The notes below the pieces were generated by a model. That model had not been told where the DNA came from. It saw only the letters and a program-made list of their open reading frames with translations, and searched no databases. From Nitrospiraceae bacterium (lineage in GTDB: Bacteria > Nitrospirota > Nitrospiria > Nitrospirales > Nitrospiraceae), in assembly GCA_009692155.1 (NCBI GenBank), contig SHZW01000003.1, positions 1 to 64,000 of the forward strand: a stretch of 64,000 nucleotides of DNA, in the 5' to 3' direction. How positions within the stretch are numbered: position 1 is the stretch's first letter; each line of letters opens with the position of its first letter. Made by a program: the position numbers and the translations under genes. Positions 36,218-44,657 of this stretch are shown in pieces.

Positions 36218-37906
36218 ATGCGCTCCATGCATCAGGCCACCAAACTCAGAGCCCTGTTCAAGCGTCCCGGCGCCATCAAGATCGTCGGCGCCCACGACGC
36301 TCTCAGCGCCAAGCTGATCGAGCGTGCCGGGTTCGACGGCGTGTGGGCCAGCGGCTTTGCTATTTCCGCCTCGCTCAAGTGCATCCCCGATGCAAGTTTC
36401 ATTGATTCCAGCGAGCAGTTGGGCGTGGAGCGCCGGATGGCCGAGGCCATCGATATCCCGATCGTGGCCGATTGCGACACCGGCTACGGCAACGCGCTCA
36501 ACGTCATGCGCACGGTCAACGACCGGGAGCGGGCCGGCGTGGCCGCCATTTGCATTGAAGATAACGTCTACCCCAAGCGCTGCAGCTTCTACGCCGGCGT
36601 GAAACGCGAATTGATTTCGATCGACGAGCACTGCGGCAAGATCAAGGCCGCCAAGGGCGCGCAGACCGTACCGGACTTCATGATCATCGCCCGGACCGAA
36701 GCGTTGATCGCCGGCTGGGGCAAGGAAGAGGCGCTCAAGCGCGCGGAGGCCTATGCGGCAGCCGGCGCCGATGCGGTGCTGATCCATTCCAAATCGAAAA
36801 CCTTCGACGAACTCAAGTCGGTGTGCAAGGCTTTTTCAGGCCGCGTGCCGCTGGTCGTGGTTCCGACGATTTTCGACCAGACCACGGCGAAGGAAATGGA
36901 AGAAGCCGGCGTCAAGATGATCATCTACGCGAACCAGCCGGTGCGGGCCGCGATCCGAAGCATGCGCGAGACGCTGGACATCATCAAGAAGGATACGCGC
37001 CCCGGCGCTGCGAACGATCGCATCGTGACGCTGCCTGAGGTCTACGACATCGTCGGCGTGCCGCAGATGGAACAGGATGAAAAGGCATTTCTCCTGGTCG
37101 GCGGCGAGAAGATCACAGCCATCATCACCGCAGCGGGCTTCGAGAAGCAGTTACTGCCGTTGATCGAGGACAAGCCCAAATGCCTGCTGGACATCAAAGG
37201 CAAAACCATCCTGGACCGGCAAGTGGCGGCGATCAACGACTGCAACATTAAAGACATCGCCCTCGTGCGCGGCTATAAGAAAGAAGCGATCAACCTTCCC
37301 AATATCAAGTACTACGACAACGATCGCTATGAGGAGACCGGCGACCTCTTTTCGTTCTTCTGCGCCGAGAACGAAATGAAGAGCCGCACGCTCTTCCTGT
37401 ACGGCGACATCGTGTTCGAGACGGCGATCCTCGAAAAGCTGCTCAAGAGCCCGGCGGACATCACGCTGGTGACAGACCTCGCCTGGCACGATGAACATAA
37501 ACGCGGCGGAGCCCATTCACATCTGAAGCCCGACCTGGTCAGCCTCAAGAACCGGCCGAGCACGAATACCACCGGCCGCTACGTCACGCCGGACGAGCAT
37601 AATCAGATCGTGAAGATCGGCCAGCATGTGCCGGAAGATAAGGCGCACGGCGAATTTGTCGGCCTCGCCATGCTGTCGGAGAAAGGCACGGACGCGCTCA
37701 AGCGCGCCTACCACGAGGCCAGCAAGAAATACGCCTCCAAAGGCTTCCACGAAGCCGGCTCATTCAAGAAGGCATCCTTCACCGACCTGATTCAGGAACT
37801 CATCGACCAGGGCCAGGAAGTCTCCTGCGTGTCCATCTACAAAGGCTGGATGGAAGTCGATTCCTTCGAAGAGTACCAGCGGGCCTGGGCCAAGCTCCGC
37901 CAGTAG
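36218..37906 (+). CDS. pepM: Phosphoenolpyruvate mutase fused to a nucleotidyltransferase-like domain
   Basis: 562 aa. Residues 1-about 290 are an isocitrate lyase-superfamily barrel closest to PEP mutase: ADCDTGYGN (metal Asp pair), PDFMIIARTEALIAGWGKEEALKRAEAY in pieces, HSKSKTFDEL and VVPTIFDQT. It would form phosphonopyruvate from PEP. The mobile loop reads E114-D-N-V-Y-P-K120-R-C122-S, while mutases usually show EDK-x5-NS: Lys is Asn and Asn is Cys. Residues about 298-562 are a PntC-like nucleotidyltransferase whose loop is degenerate (AAGFEKQLLPL instead of AAG-x-G-x-RL). Start ATG 36218, GTG 36203 or ATG 36227 are all possible. Confidence 0.82.
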   Translation: MRSMHQATKLRALFKRPGAIKIVGAHDALSAKLIERAGFDGVWASGFAISASLKCIPDASFIDSSEQLGVERRMAEAIDIPIVADCDTGYGNALNVMRTVNDRERAGVAAICIEDNVYPKRCSFYAGVKRELISIDEHCGKIKAAKGAQTVPDFMIIARTEALIAGWGKEEALKRAEAYAAAGADAVLIHSKSKTFDELKSVCKAFSGRVPLVVVPTIFDQTTAKEMEEAGVKMIIYANQPVRAAIRSMRETLDIIKKDTRPGAANDRIVTLPEVYDIVGVPQMEQDEKAFLLVGGEKITAIITAAGFEKQLLPLIEDKPKCLLDIKGKTILDRQVAAINDCNIKDIALVRGYKKEAINLPNIKYYDNDRYEETGDLFSFFCAENEMKSRTLFLYGDIVFETAILEKLLKSPADITLVTDLAWHDEHKRGGAHSHLKPDLVSLKNRPSTNTTGRYVTPDEHNQIVKIGQHVPEDKAHGEFVGLAMLSEKGTDALKRAYHEASKKYASKGFHEAGSFKKASFTDLIQELIDQGQEVSCVSIYKGWMEVDSFEEYQRAWAKLRQ

Positions 37907-37952
37907 GGCACTTTCCCCGCAACAGTCCCGAATTTTTGAAATCACCGGGTGC

Positions 37953-37998
37953 TTGTCACTTGAACAGTTGATGTGTTATGTTTTGGTAAGTAATTACT
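37953..37998 (+). promoter_or_regulatory. Promoter and palindromic operator of the TetR gene
   Basis: TTGTCA (37953-37958) and TATGTT (37977-37982) with 18 bp spacing. The perfect palindrome AGTAATTACT (37989-37998) overlaps the predicted transcript start, a likely autoregulatory site. Confidence 0.45.
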
Positions 37999-38008
37999 CA
38001 CTCACCAT

Positions 38009-38659
38009 ATGATTATGGCGACGAAACGACTTAAAAATTCAAAGAAAGCATCGGGACAGGAGCGCCAGGCCGGCATCATTGCCACGGCCGCATCGCTGTT
38101 CGCCGCCCGCGGATTCACGGGCACAACGACCAGGGAGATCGCGAAGGCCGCCTGCTGCAGCGAAGCGCTCGTCTTCAAGCACTTCCCGACCAAGCGCGCC
38201 CTCTACGCCGCCATCCTGGCCGAAAAAGTCCCTCTCACGGAGCTGCTGACGGCGGTGGAGGACGCGGCGAAGAAACGGGACGATCGGCTCGTCTTCACGA
38301 TGCTCGCCAGCCACCGCATCCGGCGCGGGGCGGACCCCACCCTGCTGCGCTTACTGCTCTTCAGCGCGCTGGAGGGGCACGAGCTGTCGAACATGTTCTT
38401 CAAAAACCAGCATAGGATTTTCTACGATTACCTAGCCGGCTATATCGAGCAGCGGATCCGGGAAGGCGCGTTTCGACGGGTGGACCCCCTGCTCGCCGCC
38501 CGTTCCTTCATGGGCATGCTGGCGCACCACCGGCTCCTGCACGAAATCTTCCGCGTCCCGTCGCACCGGTCTCCGGAAGATTGCGTCGAAAGCTATGTGA
38601 ATCTATTCCTCGACGGCGTCCAGGCCGGCACATCTGCCACGAGGAAGACCCGCTCATGA
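38009..38659 (+). CDS. TetR/AcrR family transcriptional regulator
   Basis: 216 aa. The N-terminal helix-turn-helix ASLFAARGFTGTTTREIAKAACCSEALVFKHFPTKRALYAAIL (in parts) is standard TetR. The C-terminal ligand domain is unlabelled. The stop overlaps the ATG of the efflux adaptor (ATGA), so it is the first gene of a tetR-mfp-rnd operon and should repress it. The leader has no obvious Shine-Dalgarno sequence. Confidence 0.92.
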   Translation: MIMATKRLKNSKKASGQERQAGIIATAASLFAARGFTGTTTREIAKAACCSEALVFKHFPTKRALYAAILAEKVPLTELLTAVEDAAKKRDDRLVFTMLASHRIRRGADPTLLRLLLFSALEGHELSNMFFKNQHRIFYDYLAGYIEQRIREGAFRRVDPLLAARSFMGMLAHHRLLHEIFRVPSHRSPEDCVESYVNLFLDGVQAGTSATRKTRS

Positions 38660-39834
38660 ACCGGCTGAGGCTGCATCCCATTGCCACGGTGTTCGCCGTC
38701 CTCCTGCTCGTGCTCGCGGGACTCATCACCTTCAAGCTGACGAGCAGCGGAGCCAAGAGCGATCAACGCAAAGGCCGCGTGACCACGGTGGGCACCATCG
38801 TGCCGGTGCGGCAGGATCTGGACGTTCGGCTCGAATACACCGCCGACATTTCTCCGAACCAGACGGTAAACCTGTTCTCCCGGGTGGACGGGTCTATCGC
38901 CAGGATGCATGTGGACAGGGGCGACCGCGTCAAAGCCGGCCAGTTGCTCGTGGAGATCGACCACACCGACTACGTCCACGCGGTCAACCGCGCAAAAGCC
39001 AACCTCGCAGCCGCGAAAGCCGAGGTGTTCCGCCAGGATGCCAGCATCCGGAACGCCAAGCTGACGCTGGACCGGATGAAAGCCCTCATCAAGGATCAGT
39101 TCGTCTCGCAGCAGGATTTGGACACGGCGCAGGTCAATTACGACGTGGCGGCTGCGCAGATCGAAACGTACCGTGCGCAAGTGCAGCAGATGGAGGTGGC
39201 CCTGCAACAGGCCGAAACCAATCTGACCTACTCGTACATCCGCGCGCCGTTCGCCGGCTACGTCGCCGAGCGCAATCTCGATCCGGGCGCCTACGTCACC
39301 GGCTCCACCGCCAGCACCTCGACGATGTCGCGCGGCATTCTGAGCCTCCACGATATCGAAACGGTTCGGATCCTGATCGAAGTGGTCGAGAAGGACATTC
39401 CGCTGGTGAAGATCGGCCAGCCGGCGGAGGTCCGCGCGGAAGCCTACCCGGACCGTCGCTTCACCGGTCAGGTCACGCGGACCGTGCAGGCCCTGAACAA
39501 GAATACGCGCGCGATGACTGTGGAGGTGGATCTCCCCAACAAGGATCAGTTGTTGAAAGGCGGCATGTTCGCCCGCGTGGCGATTATGGTCGGCGTCCAT
39601 CCGAAGGCGATCCAGATTCCCATCGATGCCGTGACGCGGCTGGAAGAGAACCAGTACGTGTACGTGGTGCGGGACGGCAAGGCCCACCAGATGCCGGTGG
39701 AACTCGGCGGGCGCGACGAAAACCGGATTGAAATCACCAAGGGGCTGACCGGCGATGAACAGGTGATCCTCTCCGGCAAGGATCTCGTCAGCGAGGGCAC
39801 GATCGTCGAAGCGCATCCGATGGAACGAACGTAA
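38656..39834 (+). CDS. RND efflux periplasmic adaptor subunit (membrane fusion protein)
   Basis: 392 aa. One N-terminal membrane anchor (TVFAVLLLVLAGLITF), a barrel-sandwich domain with SRVDGSIARMHVDRGDRVKAGQLLVEID, a long alpha-hairpin (about residues 110-190), then the beta-barrel and proximal domain. It links the inner membrane RND pump to an outer membrane channel. No channel gene is in the cluster. GAGGAAG precedes the ATG. Confidence 0.93.
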   Translation: MNRLRLHPIATVFAVLLLVLAGLITFKLTSSGAKSDQRKGRVTTVGTIVPVRQDLDVRLEYTADISPNQTVNLFSRVDGSIARMHVDRGDRVKAGQLLVEIDHTDYVHAVNRAKANLAAAKAEVFRQDASIRNAKLTLDRMKALIKDQFVSQQDLDTAQVNYDVAAAQIETYRAQVQQMEVALQQAETNLTYSYIRAPFAGYVAERNLDPGAYVTGSTASTSTMSRGILSLHDIETVRILIEVVEKDIPLVKIGQPAEVRAEAYPDRRFTGQVTRTVQALNKNTRAMTVEVDLPNKDQLLKGGMFARVAIMVGVHPKAIQIPIDAVTRLEENQYVYVVRDGKAHQMPVELGGRDENRIEITKGLTGDEQVILSGKDLVSEGTIVEAHPMERT

Positions 39835-39843
39835 GTATGATTG

Positions 39844-39903
39844 GGTGATTTAGTGATCTGGTGAAGTTCGGAAAATCACCAAATCGTACTTCGCCAAATC
39901 AAC
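39844..39903. repeat. Inverted octamer-word array between adaptor and pump genes
   Basis: Words GGTGATTT, AGTGATCT, GGTGAAGT at 39844-39867 face inverse words AATCACCA, AATCGTAC, TTCGCCAA. The same word family recurs at 49754. Confidence 0.75.
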
Positions 39904-39916
39904 ACATTCTTCGAAT

Positions 39917-42900
39917 ATGTGGTTAACACTCCTCGCCCTTCGAAACAGGATCGGCATCCTGATGCTGTCCCTGGCCATGGTCGTGCTGGGCGCGACATCG
40001 CTCGACCGCCTGCCAGTGGACCTGTTCCCCAATATCTCCGTGCCCGTCGTCTTCGTCGGCGTCATCTATAAAGGCGCGCCTCCGGTTGATATCGAAAAGA
40101 GCGTCGTCTACCCCATCGAGAAGGCGGTCAGCTCCGCCTCGAACGTGGAGCACGTCGAATCCTTCGCCAAGCACGGCATCGGCGCGGTGCAGATCTGGTT
40201 CAACTGGGGCGCCGACATCAACGTCGGCCAGATGGAGGTGATGCAGCGCATCACGCAGATCCTCAACAACCTGCCGCCGGGCGTGCTGCAACCCTTCGTG
40301 GTCAAGTTCGACGTCTCCAACATCCCGGTCGCCTTCGTCACGGTTTCAAGCGATAACCTGGACGAACGCGCCCTCTACGACCTGGCCTACAACACGATCG
40401 CCCCGCAGATCGAGCAGATCAACAACGTGGCGGCCGCGACGGTTGAAGGCGGCAAGGTCCGCCAGATCAACATCAACCTGGATCCCGCGCTGCTGCAGGC
40501 GCGCAGCCTGTCCATTCTGGACGTCGTGAAATCCGTGAAAGCGGCCAACCTGATCCTGCCATCGGGCGACCTCAAGGCCGGCAACCTCGATTACAACGTC
40601 TTCACGAACAATCAGTTCAAATCCGTCGAGCCGATCAATGACGTGGTCGTCAAGGTCAACCAACTGGGCAATCCCGTCCGCGTGCGCGACGTGGGCACGG
40701 TCACCGACTCCTCCGACATCCAGACCAACATCGTCCGGACCGACGGCAAGCGGTCGGTTTACCTGCGCGTCAACAAGCAGCCGGTCGCGAACACGGTCGA
40801 AGTCGTGGACGCGCTGCACGTGGCGCTGCCGAAGATGATCGGCATCCCGCCCGGCGTGCAGCTCGGCATCTCGTTCGACCAGTCCCTCTACATCCGGATG
40901 GCGATCAAAAACCTGACCGAGCAGGCGCTGCATGGCTCGGTGCTGGCCGCCGCCGTCATTCTGATTTTTCTGCGCAACCTGACCAGCACGCTGATCATCT
41001 CCGTCGCCATCCCGCTGTCCATCCTCGTGACGTTCATCGTCCTCTACTTCACCGGCATGACGCTGAACGTCTTCACGCTCGGCGGCCTGGCGCTCGGTAT
41101 CGGCCGGCTCGTGGACGACTCGATCGTTGAGCTGGAGAACATCCAGCGGCACCTGAACACGGGCCAAAAAAGATGGGACGCCATCGTGGAGGCGGCGCGC
41201 GAAGTGGCCATGCCGATCTTCGCTTCCACCGTCACCACCGTCATCGTGTTCCTGCCGATCTTTTTCGTCGTCGGCATCGCCCGGCTGCTGTTGATCCCGC
41301 TGACCTTCACGATCGCCATCTCCCTGTTCACGTCTTTTTTCATCTCGCGCACGGTGACGCCCGCGCTCTGCTTCAAATACCTCAAGCCGGAACAGGAGGC
41401 CCATCGCGGGATGCCGGGCTGGTGGGTGCGCTTCATGGAACAGACCCGTGTCATGTACGAGGCGATCGACGACCGCTACCAGCAGGCGCTCATCTGGGCG
41501 CTCGCGCACAAGAAAACACTTGTCGCCGTGATCGTGCTCGTCTTCACCGGCTCGCTGGGATTAATCCCGTTCATCGGACAGGAGTTCATCCCGGTGAACG
41601 ACGAAAGCCAGTTCCGGATCGTCGTCCGTGCGCCGGTGGGCCAGCGGGTGGAAAAGACGGAGCAACAGGTCATCGAGATCGAGCGGGTGCTCAGGGAGAA
41701 CATCAAGCCCGAGGAGCTGGACACCATCGTCTCCAGCACCGGCGTGCTGACGCAGGGACGCTCCTCTCTCTTCAATCCGAACACCGGCCCGCACACCTCG
41801 GTCGTGCAGGCCTATCTGGTGCCTCAGGACCGGCGGGCACGCAGCCAGACCCAGATCATGAACGAGGTGCGCCCGAAAATCCTGAAACTTTTCCCCGGCG
41901 TCGCGATGTATTTCGATCCGGGCGGGATCATCAAGCGCGTGACCAGTTTCGGCTCGCAAAAAGCGGTGGACGTGGAAATTTACGGCTATGAATTCGAGAA
42001 GGCCCGTACCGTCATCAAGCAGGTGGAAGCGATCATGCACGACGTGAAAGGTCTGGCCGACATCGAAGTCAGCCGCGAGGAGAACTATCCCGAACTGGAC
42101 ATCACCGTGGACCGCGAAAAGGCCGCGCTGCTCGGCATCAGCGAGACCGACGTGGCCAACGCCGTGCTCTTCTCGCTCAACGGCAACGGACAGACCGATC
42201 CGATCATTTACACCGACCCGGAAACCGGCAACGAGTATTACATCAGCGCCTGGCTGGCCGAAGAGCATCGCAAGGATCTCACCGCGCTGGATCGGATCGT
42301 GCTGACCAGCCGGACGGGCGAAGCGGTCCTGCTCAAGAACGTGGCGTCGGTCAAATTCAATGCCGGGCCGGTGAAAATCGACCGGAAGTATTTCCAGCGG
42401 GTCGTCCATATCACGGCCAACCCGGTCGGGCGCGATCTCGGCAGCATCGGCGACGAACTGGAGGCGCGGTTTGCTCAACTCCAACTTCCACCCGGCTTCA
42501 GCGTCCGCGTGGCCGGCCAGATCGCGCAGCAGCGCGAGACGTTTACCGGCCTGATCTTCGCGACCATCCTGGCCATGATGCTGGTCTATATGGTCATGGC
42601 CGCCCAGTTCAAATCGCTCGTGGACCCCTTCATTATCATGTTCTCCATCCCGATGGGCCTGCCTGGCGTGCTGCTGATCCTGTTTCTCACCGGCACGACC
42701 CTGTCCACGACCTCGTTCATGGGCATCATCATGATGCTGGGCATTGTCGTTTCCAACGGCGTGCTGCTGGTGGATTACACGAACGTGCTGCGGCGGCGCG
42801 GCGTGGCCCTGCGCGAAGCCGTGGTGCTCGCGTCGCGGACCAGACTGCGGCCCATTCTCATGACGTCGCTGGCGACGGTCTTCGGCCTGCTGCCGATGGC

Positions 42901-43117
42901 GCTGGGGCTCGGCGTGGGCGGAGAAACAAACGCGCCTCTGGCCCGGTCGGTCGTGGGAGGACTCAGTGTCTCGACGATCCTGACCCTGTTTCTGATTCCA
43001 ACGCTCTATGTGATTCTGGAGGAGAAATTCCCGCGCAAGGCGGACTCGATGAAGGAGCAGGAGAACAGCTCAGCACTCAGCACTCAGGACTCAGCACTTC
43101 GCGCCGAATCGAGTTGA
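39917..43117 (+). CDS. RND family efflux transporter permease
   Basis: 1066 aa, the AcrB/MexB-type size, with twelve helices and two large periplasmic loops. The proton-relay pair is in GRLVDDSIVELENIQRH, the first helix is followed by RLPVDLFPNISVP, and the late FMGIIMMLGIVVSNGVLLVDYTN is present. Substrate unknown. Sequence resembles multidrug (HAE) pumps. The last about 15 residues (SALSTQDSALRAES) are encoded by a heptamer-word array and are not typical. Confidence 0.95.
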   Translation: MWLTLLALRNRIGILMLSLAMVVLGATSLDRLPVDLFPNISVPVVFVGVIYKGAPPVDIEKSVVYPIEKAVSSASNVEHVESFAKHGIGAVQIWFNWGADINVGQMEVMQRITQILNNLPPGVLQPFVVKFDVSNIPVAFVTVSSDNLDERALYDLAYNTIAPQIEQINNVAAATVEGGKVRQININLDPALLQARSLSILDVVKSVKAANLILPSGDLKAGNLDYNVFTNNQFKSVEPINDVVVKVNQLGNPVRVRDVGTVTDSSDIQTNIVRTDGKRSVYLRVNKQPVANTVEVVDALHVALPKMIGIPPGVQLGISFDQSLYIRMAIKNLTEQALHGSVLAAAVILIFLRNLTSTLIISVAIPLSILVTFIVLYFTGMTLNVFTLGGLALGIGRLVDDSIVELENIQRHLNTGQKRWDAIVEAAREVAMPIFASTVTTVIVFLPIFFVVGIARLLLIPLTFTIAISLFTSFFISRTVTPALCFKYLKPEQEAHRGMPGWWVRFMEQTRVMYEAIDDRYQQALIWALAHKKTLVAVIVLVFTGSLGLIPFIGQEFIPVNDESQFRIVVRAPVGQRVEKTEQQVIEIERVLRENIKPEELDTIVSSTGVLTQGRSSLFNPNTGPHTSVVQAYLVPQDRRARSQTQIMNEVRPKILKLFPGVAMYFDPGGIIKRVTSFGSQKAVDVEIYGYEFEKARTVIKQVEAIMHDVKGLADIEVSREENYPELDITVDREKAALLGISETDVANAVLFSLNGNGQTDPIIYTDPETGNEYYISAWLAEEHRKDLTALDRIVLTSRTGEAVLLKNVASVKFNAGPVKIDRKYFQRVVHITANPVGRDLGSIGDELEARFAQLQLPPGFSVRVAGQIAQQRETFTGLIFATILAMMLVYMVMAAQFKSLVDPFIIMFSIPMGLPGVLLILFLTGTTLSTTSFMGIIMMLGIVVSNGVLLVDYTNVLRRRGVALREAVVLASRTRLRPILMTSLATVFGLLPMALGLGVGGETNAPLARSVVGGLSVSTILTLFLIPTLYVILEEKFPRKADSMKEQENSSALSTQDSALRAESS
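43069..43103. repeat. Heptamer-word array at the RND pump 3' end
   Basis: CTCAGCA, CTCAGCA, CTCAGGA, CTCAGCA, CTTCGCG in tandem, all coding. Confidence 0.78.
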
Positions 43118-43149
43118 CAGTGGCGCAAAGGCTCGGAGAGAATATCGGT

Positions 43150-43332
43150 ATGTCTTCCAGGCCGGAACAACAACCCGCCCGCAATACTCCCGCACAGGAC
43201 GAGATTCCAGACCGTCTCTGCACCTGGTGCAAGGTACCGATGACCAAACGGCTCGTCGGAGACGGGCAGTACCTCCACTACACCTGCCCGAAGTGCGTGT
43301 TCCAACACGCCATGAAGTGGGAAAATAAATAA
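43150..43332 (+). CDS. Small zinc-ribbon protein, 60 aa
   Basis: MSSRPEQQPARNTPAQDEIP then a ribbon with two Cys pairs, LCTWCKVPM and YTCPKCVFQH (C-x2-C twice). GGAGAG lies about nine nt before ATG 43150. It likely binds one zinc ion. Partner unknown. It follows the efflux genes closely but the terminator-like hairpin after it suggests it closes that transcript. Confidence 0.7.
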   Translation: MSSRPEQQPARNTPAQDEIPDRLCTWCKVPMTKRLVGDGQYLHYTCPKCVFQHAMKWENK

Positions 43333-43370
43333 CAGGCGGTTTGGTCAATCCCATGTGCTCGCAGAGAGCT

Positions 43371-43399
43371 GGGGACAGGTCGCTTGTAGACCTGTCCCC
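43371..43399. terminator. Perfect 11-bp hairpin between convergent genes
   Basis: GGGGACAGGTC (43371-43381), 7-nt loop, GACCTGTCCCC (43389-43399). No T-run follows, so it may be a repeat-type hairpin or a bidirectional stop rather than a canonical terminator. Confidence 0.55.
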
Positions 43400-43456
43400 T
43401 TAGCGCTCGCAGGGTTGCTCGCGCCAACACACGACAATTCTAAATAGAGGAGAGAA

Positions 43457-44650
43457 TTAGGACGGGCCGCGTTTGACAGGAGGCGGCACACTCGCTTCCG
43501 CCGGTTTGCTTTTGTCCTCGTACTGCCCCAGGACTTTCAGGATCGTCCTGGCCCGCTTGATCCCAATCCGGTTCCCCGGCGTATCCGGGACCAGCCGCAG
43601 GTACTCGCGAAACTCCTGTGAAGCCTCCTTGGGATGGGACCTGGCCATCAGCGCGACGCCAAGATTGTAATGTGCCGTGGCATAGTCCGGCTTGAGCTTC
43701 AGCGCCTGGCGATACTGTGCAATCGCGCCGTCCACGTCCTGCTTTTCATGAAGCGCCAACCCCAGATCATGATGGGTGTAGGCGTCGTTGGGTTCGATGC
43801 GCAACGACTCCTGATATTCGGCGATGGCGCCGAGCAGGTCACCCTTGGCCTTCAACGCGAGGCCCAGATTGTGATGCGCAACCGCATGATCAGGTTGAAG
43901 ACGGATGGCATGGCGGTACTCCTCGATCGCACCATCCAGATCCTGTTTGGCCTGCAGGGCCAGCCCAAGACTGAAATAGGCTTGCGCGTTGCCGGGTTGG
44001 AGACGCGCCGTCGTCCGATACTCTTCGATAGCCGCCGCCTGATCGCCTGTCGCGGTCAGGGCCCGGCCCAGATTGTAGTGGGCCTCCGCGAGATTCGGGT
44101 TGAGCCTCACCGCGGCCCGATACTCGGCAATGGCGCCTGTCAGATCGCCCTTCGCGTGCAGCGCCGCGCCGAGTCCCTGATGCGCGACCACCAGATCGGG
44201 CTGGTATTGCAACGCCGCGCGGTATTCCTCGATCGCGCCGTTCAGATCACCCCGTTTGGCCAACGCGACGCCCAACGCGTGATGGGCAGCGGCAAAACCA
44301 GGCTTCAGCTGGACCGCGGAACGATAGGCGGCGATGGCGCCGGTCTGATCGCCGATTGCCGTCAAGACCACGCCCAGATTGTAATGCGCGTCTGCGAGAT
44401 CCGGTTGGAGGCGAATGGCTTCCCGATACTCGGCGATGGCTTCGTGAGATTTGCCCGCAGCCTGCAGACTCACGCCATGATTGTAATGAGTGAGGGCGTC
44501 CCCCCCATTCTGATGGCTCTGATGACGCCCGTTCGTGCTGCCGTGGGGCTGATCGCCCTTGGCCAGCGCGACAGGTGGCGGCGACGTGCCGGCCAGCAGC
44601 GCGATCACCACGCCCACCCCCACGATCATCTGACGCCACCGGCCTGTCAT
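43457..44650 (-). CDS. Secreted tetratricopeptide repeat protein
   Basis: 397 aa. After a signal peptide (MIVGVGVVIALLAGTSPPPVALA region) there are about nine TPRs of 34 residues between 55 and 360, each with the AHYNLG/AIAEYREAIRLQPD pattern. TPR solenoids bind partner proteins. The repeats are very regular (recent amplification). The C-terminus is Pro-rich and charged. It is followed in the operon direction by nothing on this strand. Upstream lies another TPR protein with 7 nt between. Confidence 0.85.
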   Translation of the reverse strand: MTGRWRQMIVGVGVVIALLAGTSPPPVALAKGDQPHGSTNGRHQSHQNGGDALTHYNHGVSLQAAGKSHEAIAEYREAIRLQPDLADAHYNLGVVLTAIGDQTGAIAAYRSAVQLKPGFAAAHHALGVALAKRGDLNGAIEEYRAALQYQPDLVVAHQGLGAALHAKGDLTGAIAEYRAAVRLNPNLAEAHYNLGRALTATGDQAAAIEEYRTTARLQPGNAQAYFSLGLALQAKQDLDGAIEEYRHAIRLQPDHAVAHHNLGLALKAKGDLLGAIAEYQESLRIEPNDAYTHHDLGLALHEKQDVDGAIAQYRQALKLKPDYATAHYNLGVALMARSHPKEASQEFREYLRLVPDTPGNRIGIKRARTILKVLGQYEDKSKPAEASVPPPVKRGPS

Positions 44651-44657
44651 GAGCGGC

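Noticed and set aside
36218-37090. Methylisocitrate lyase instead of PEP mutase
   Set aside because: The Cys-containing loop fits, but the rest of the domain, the fused nucleotidyltransferase and the operon context favour PEP mutase; kept as an open alternative in the findings.
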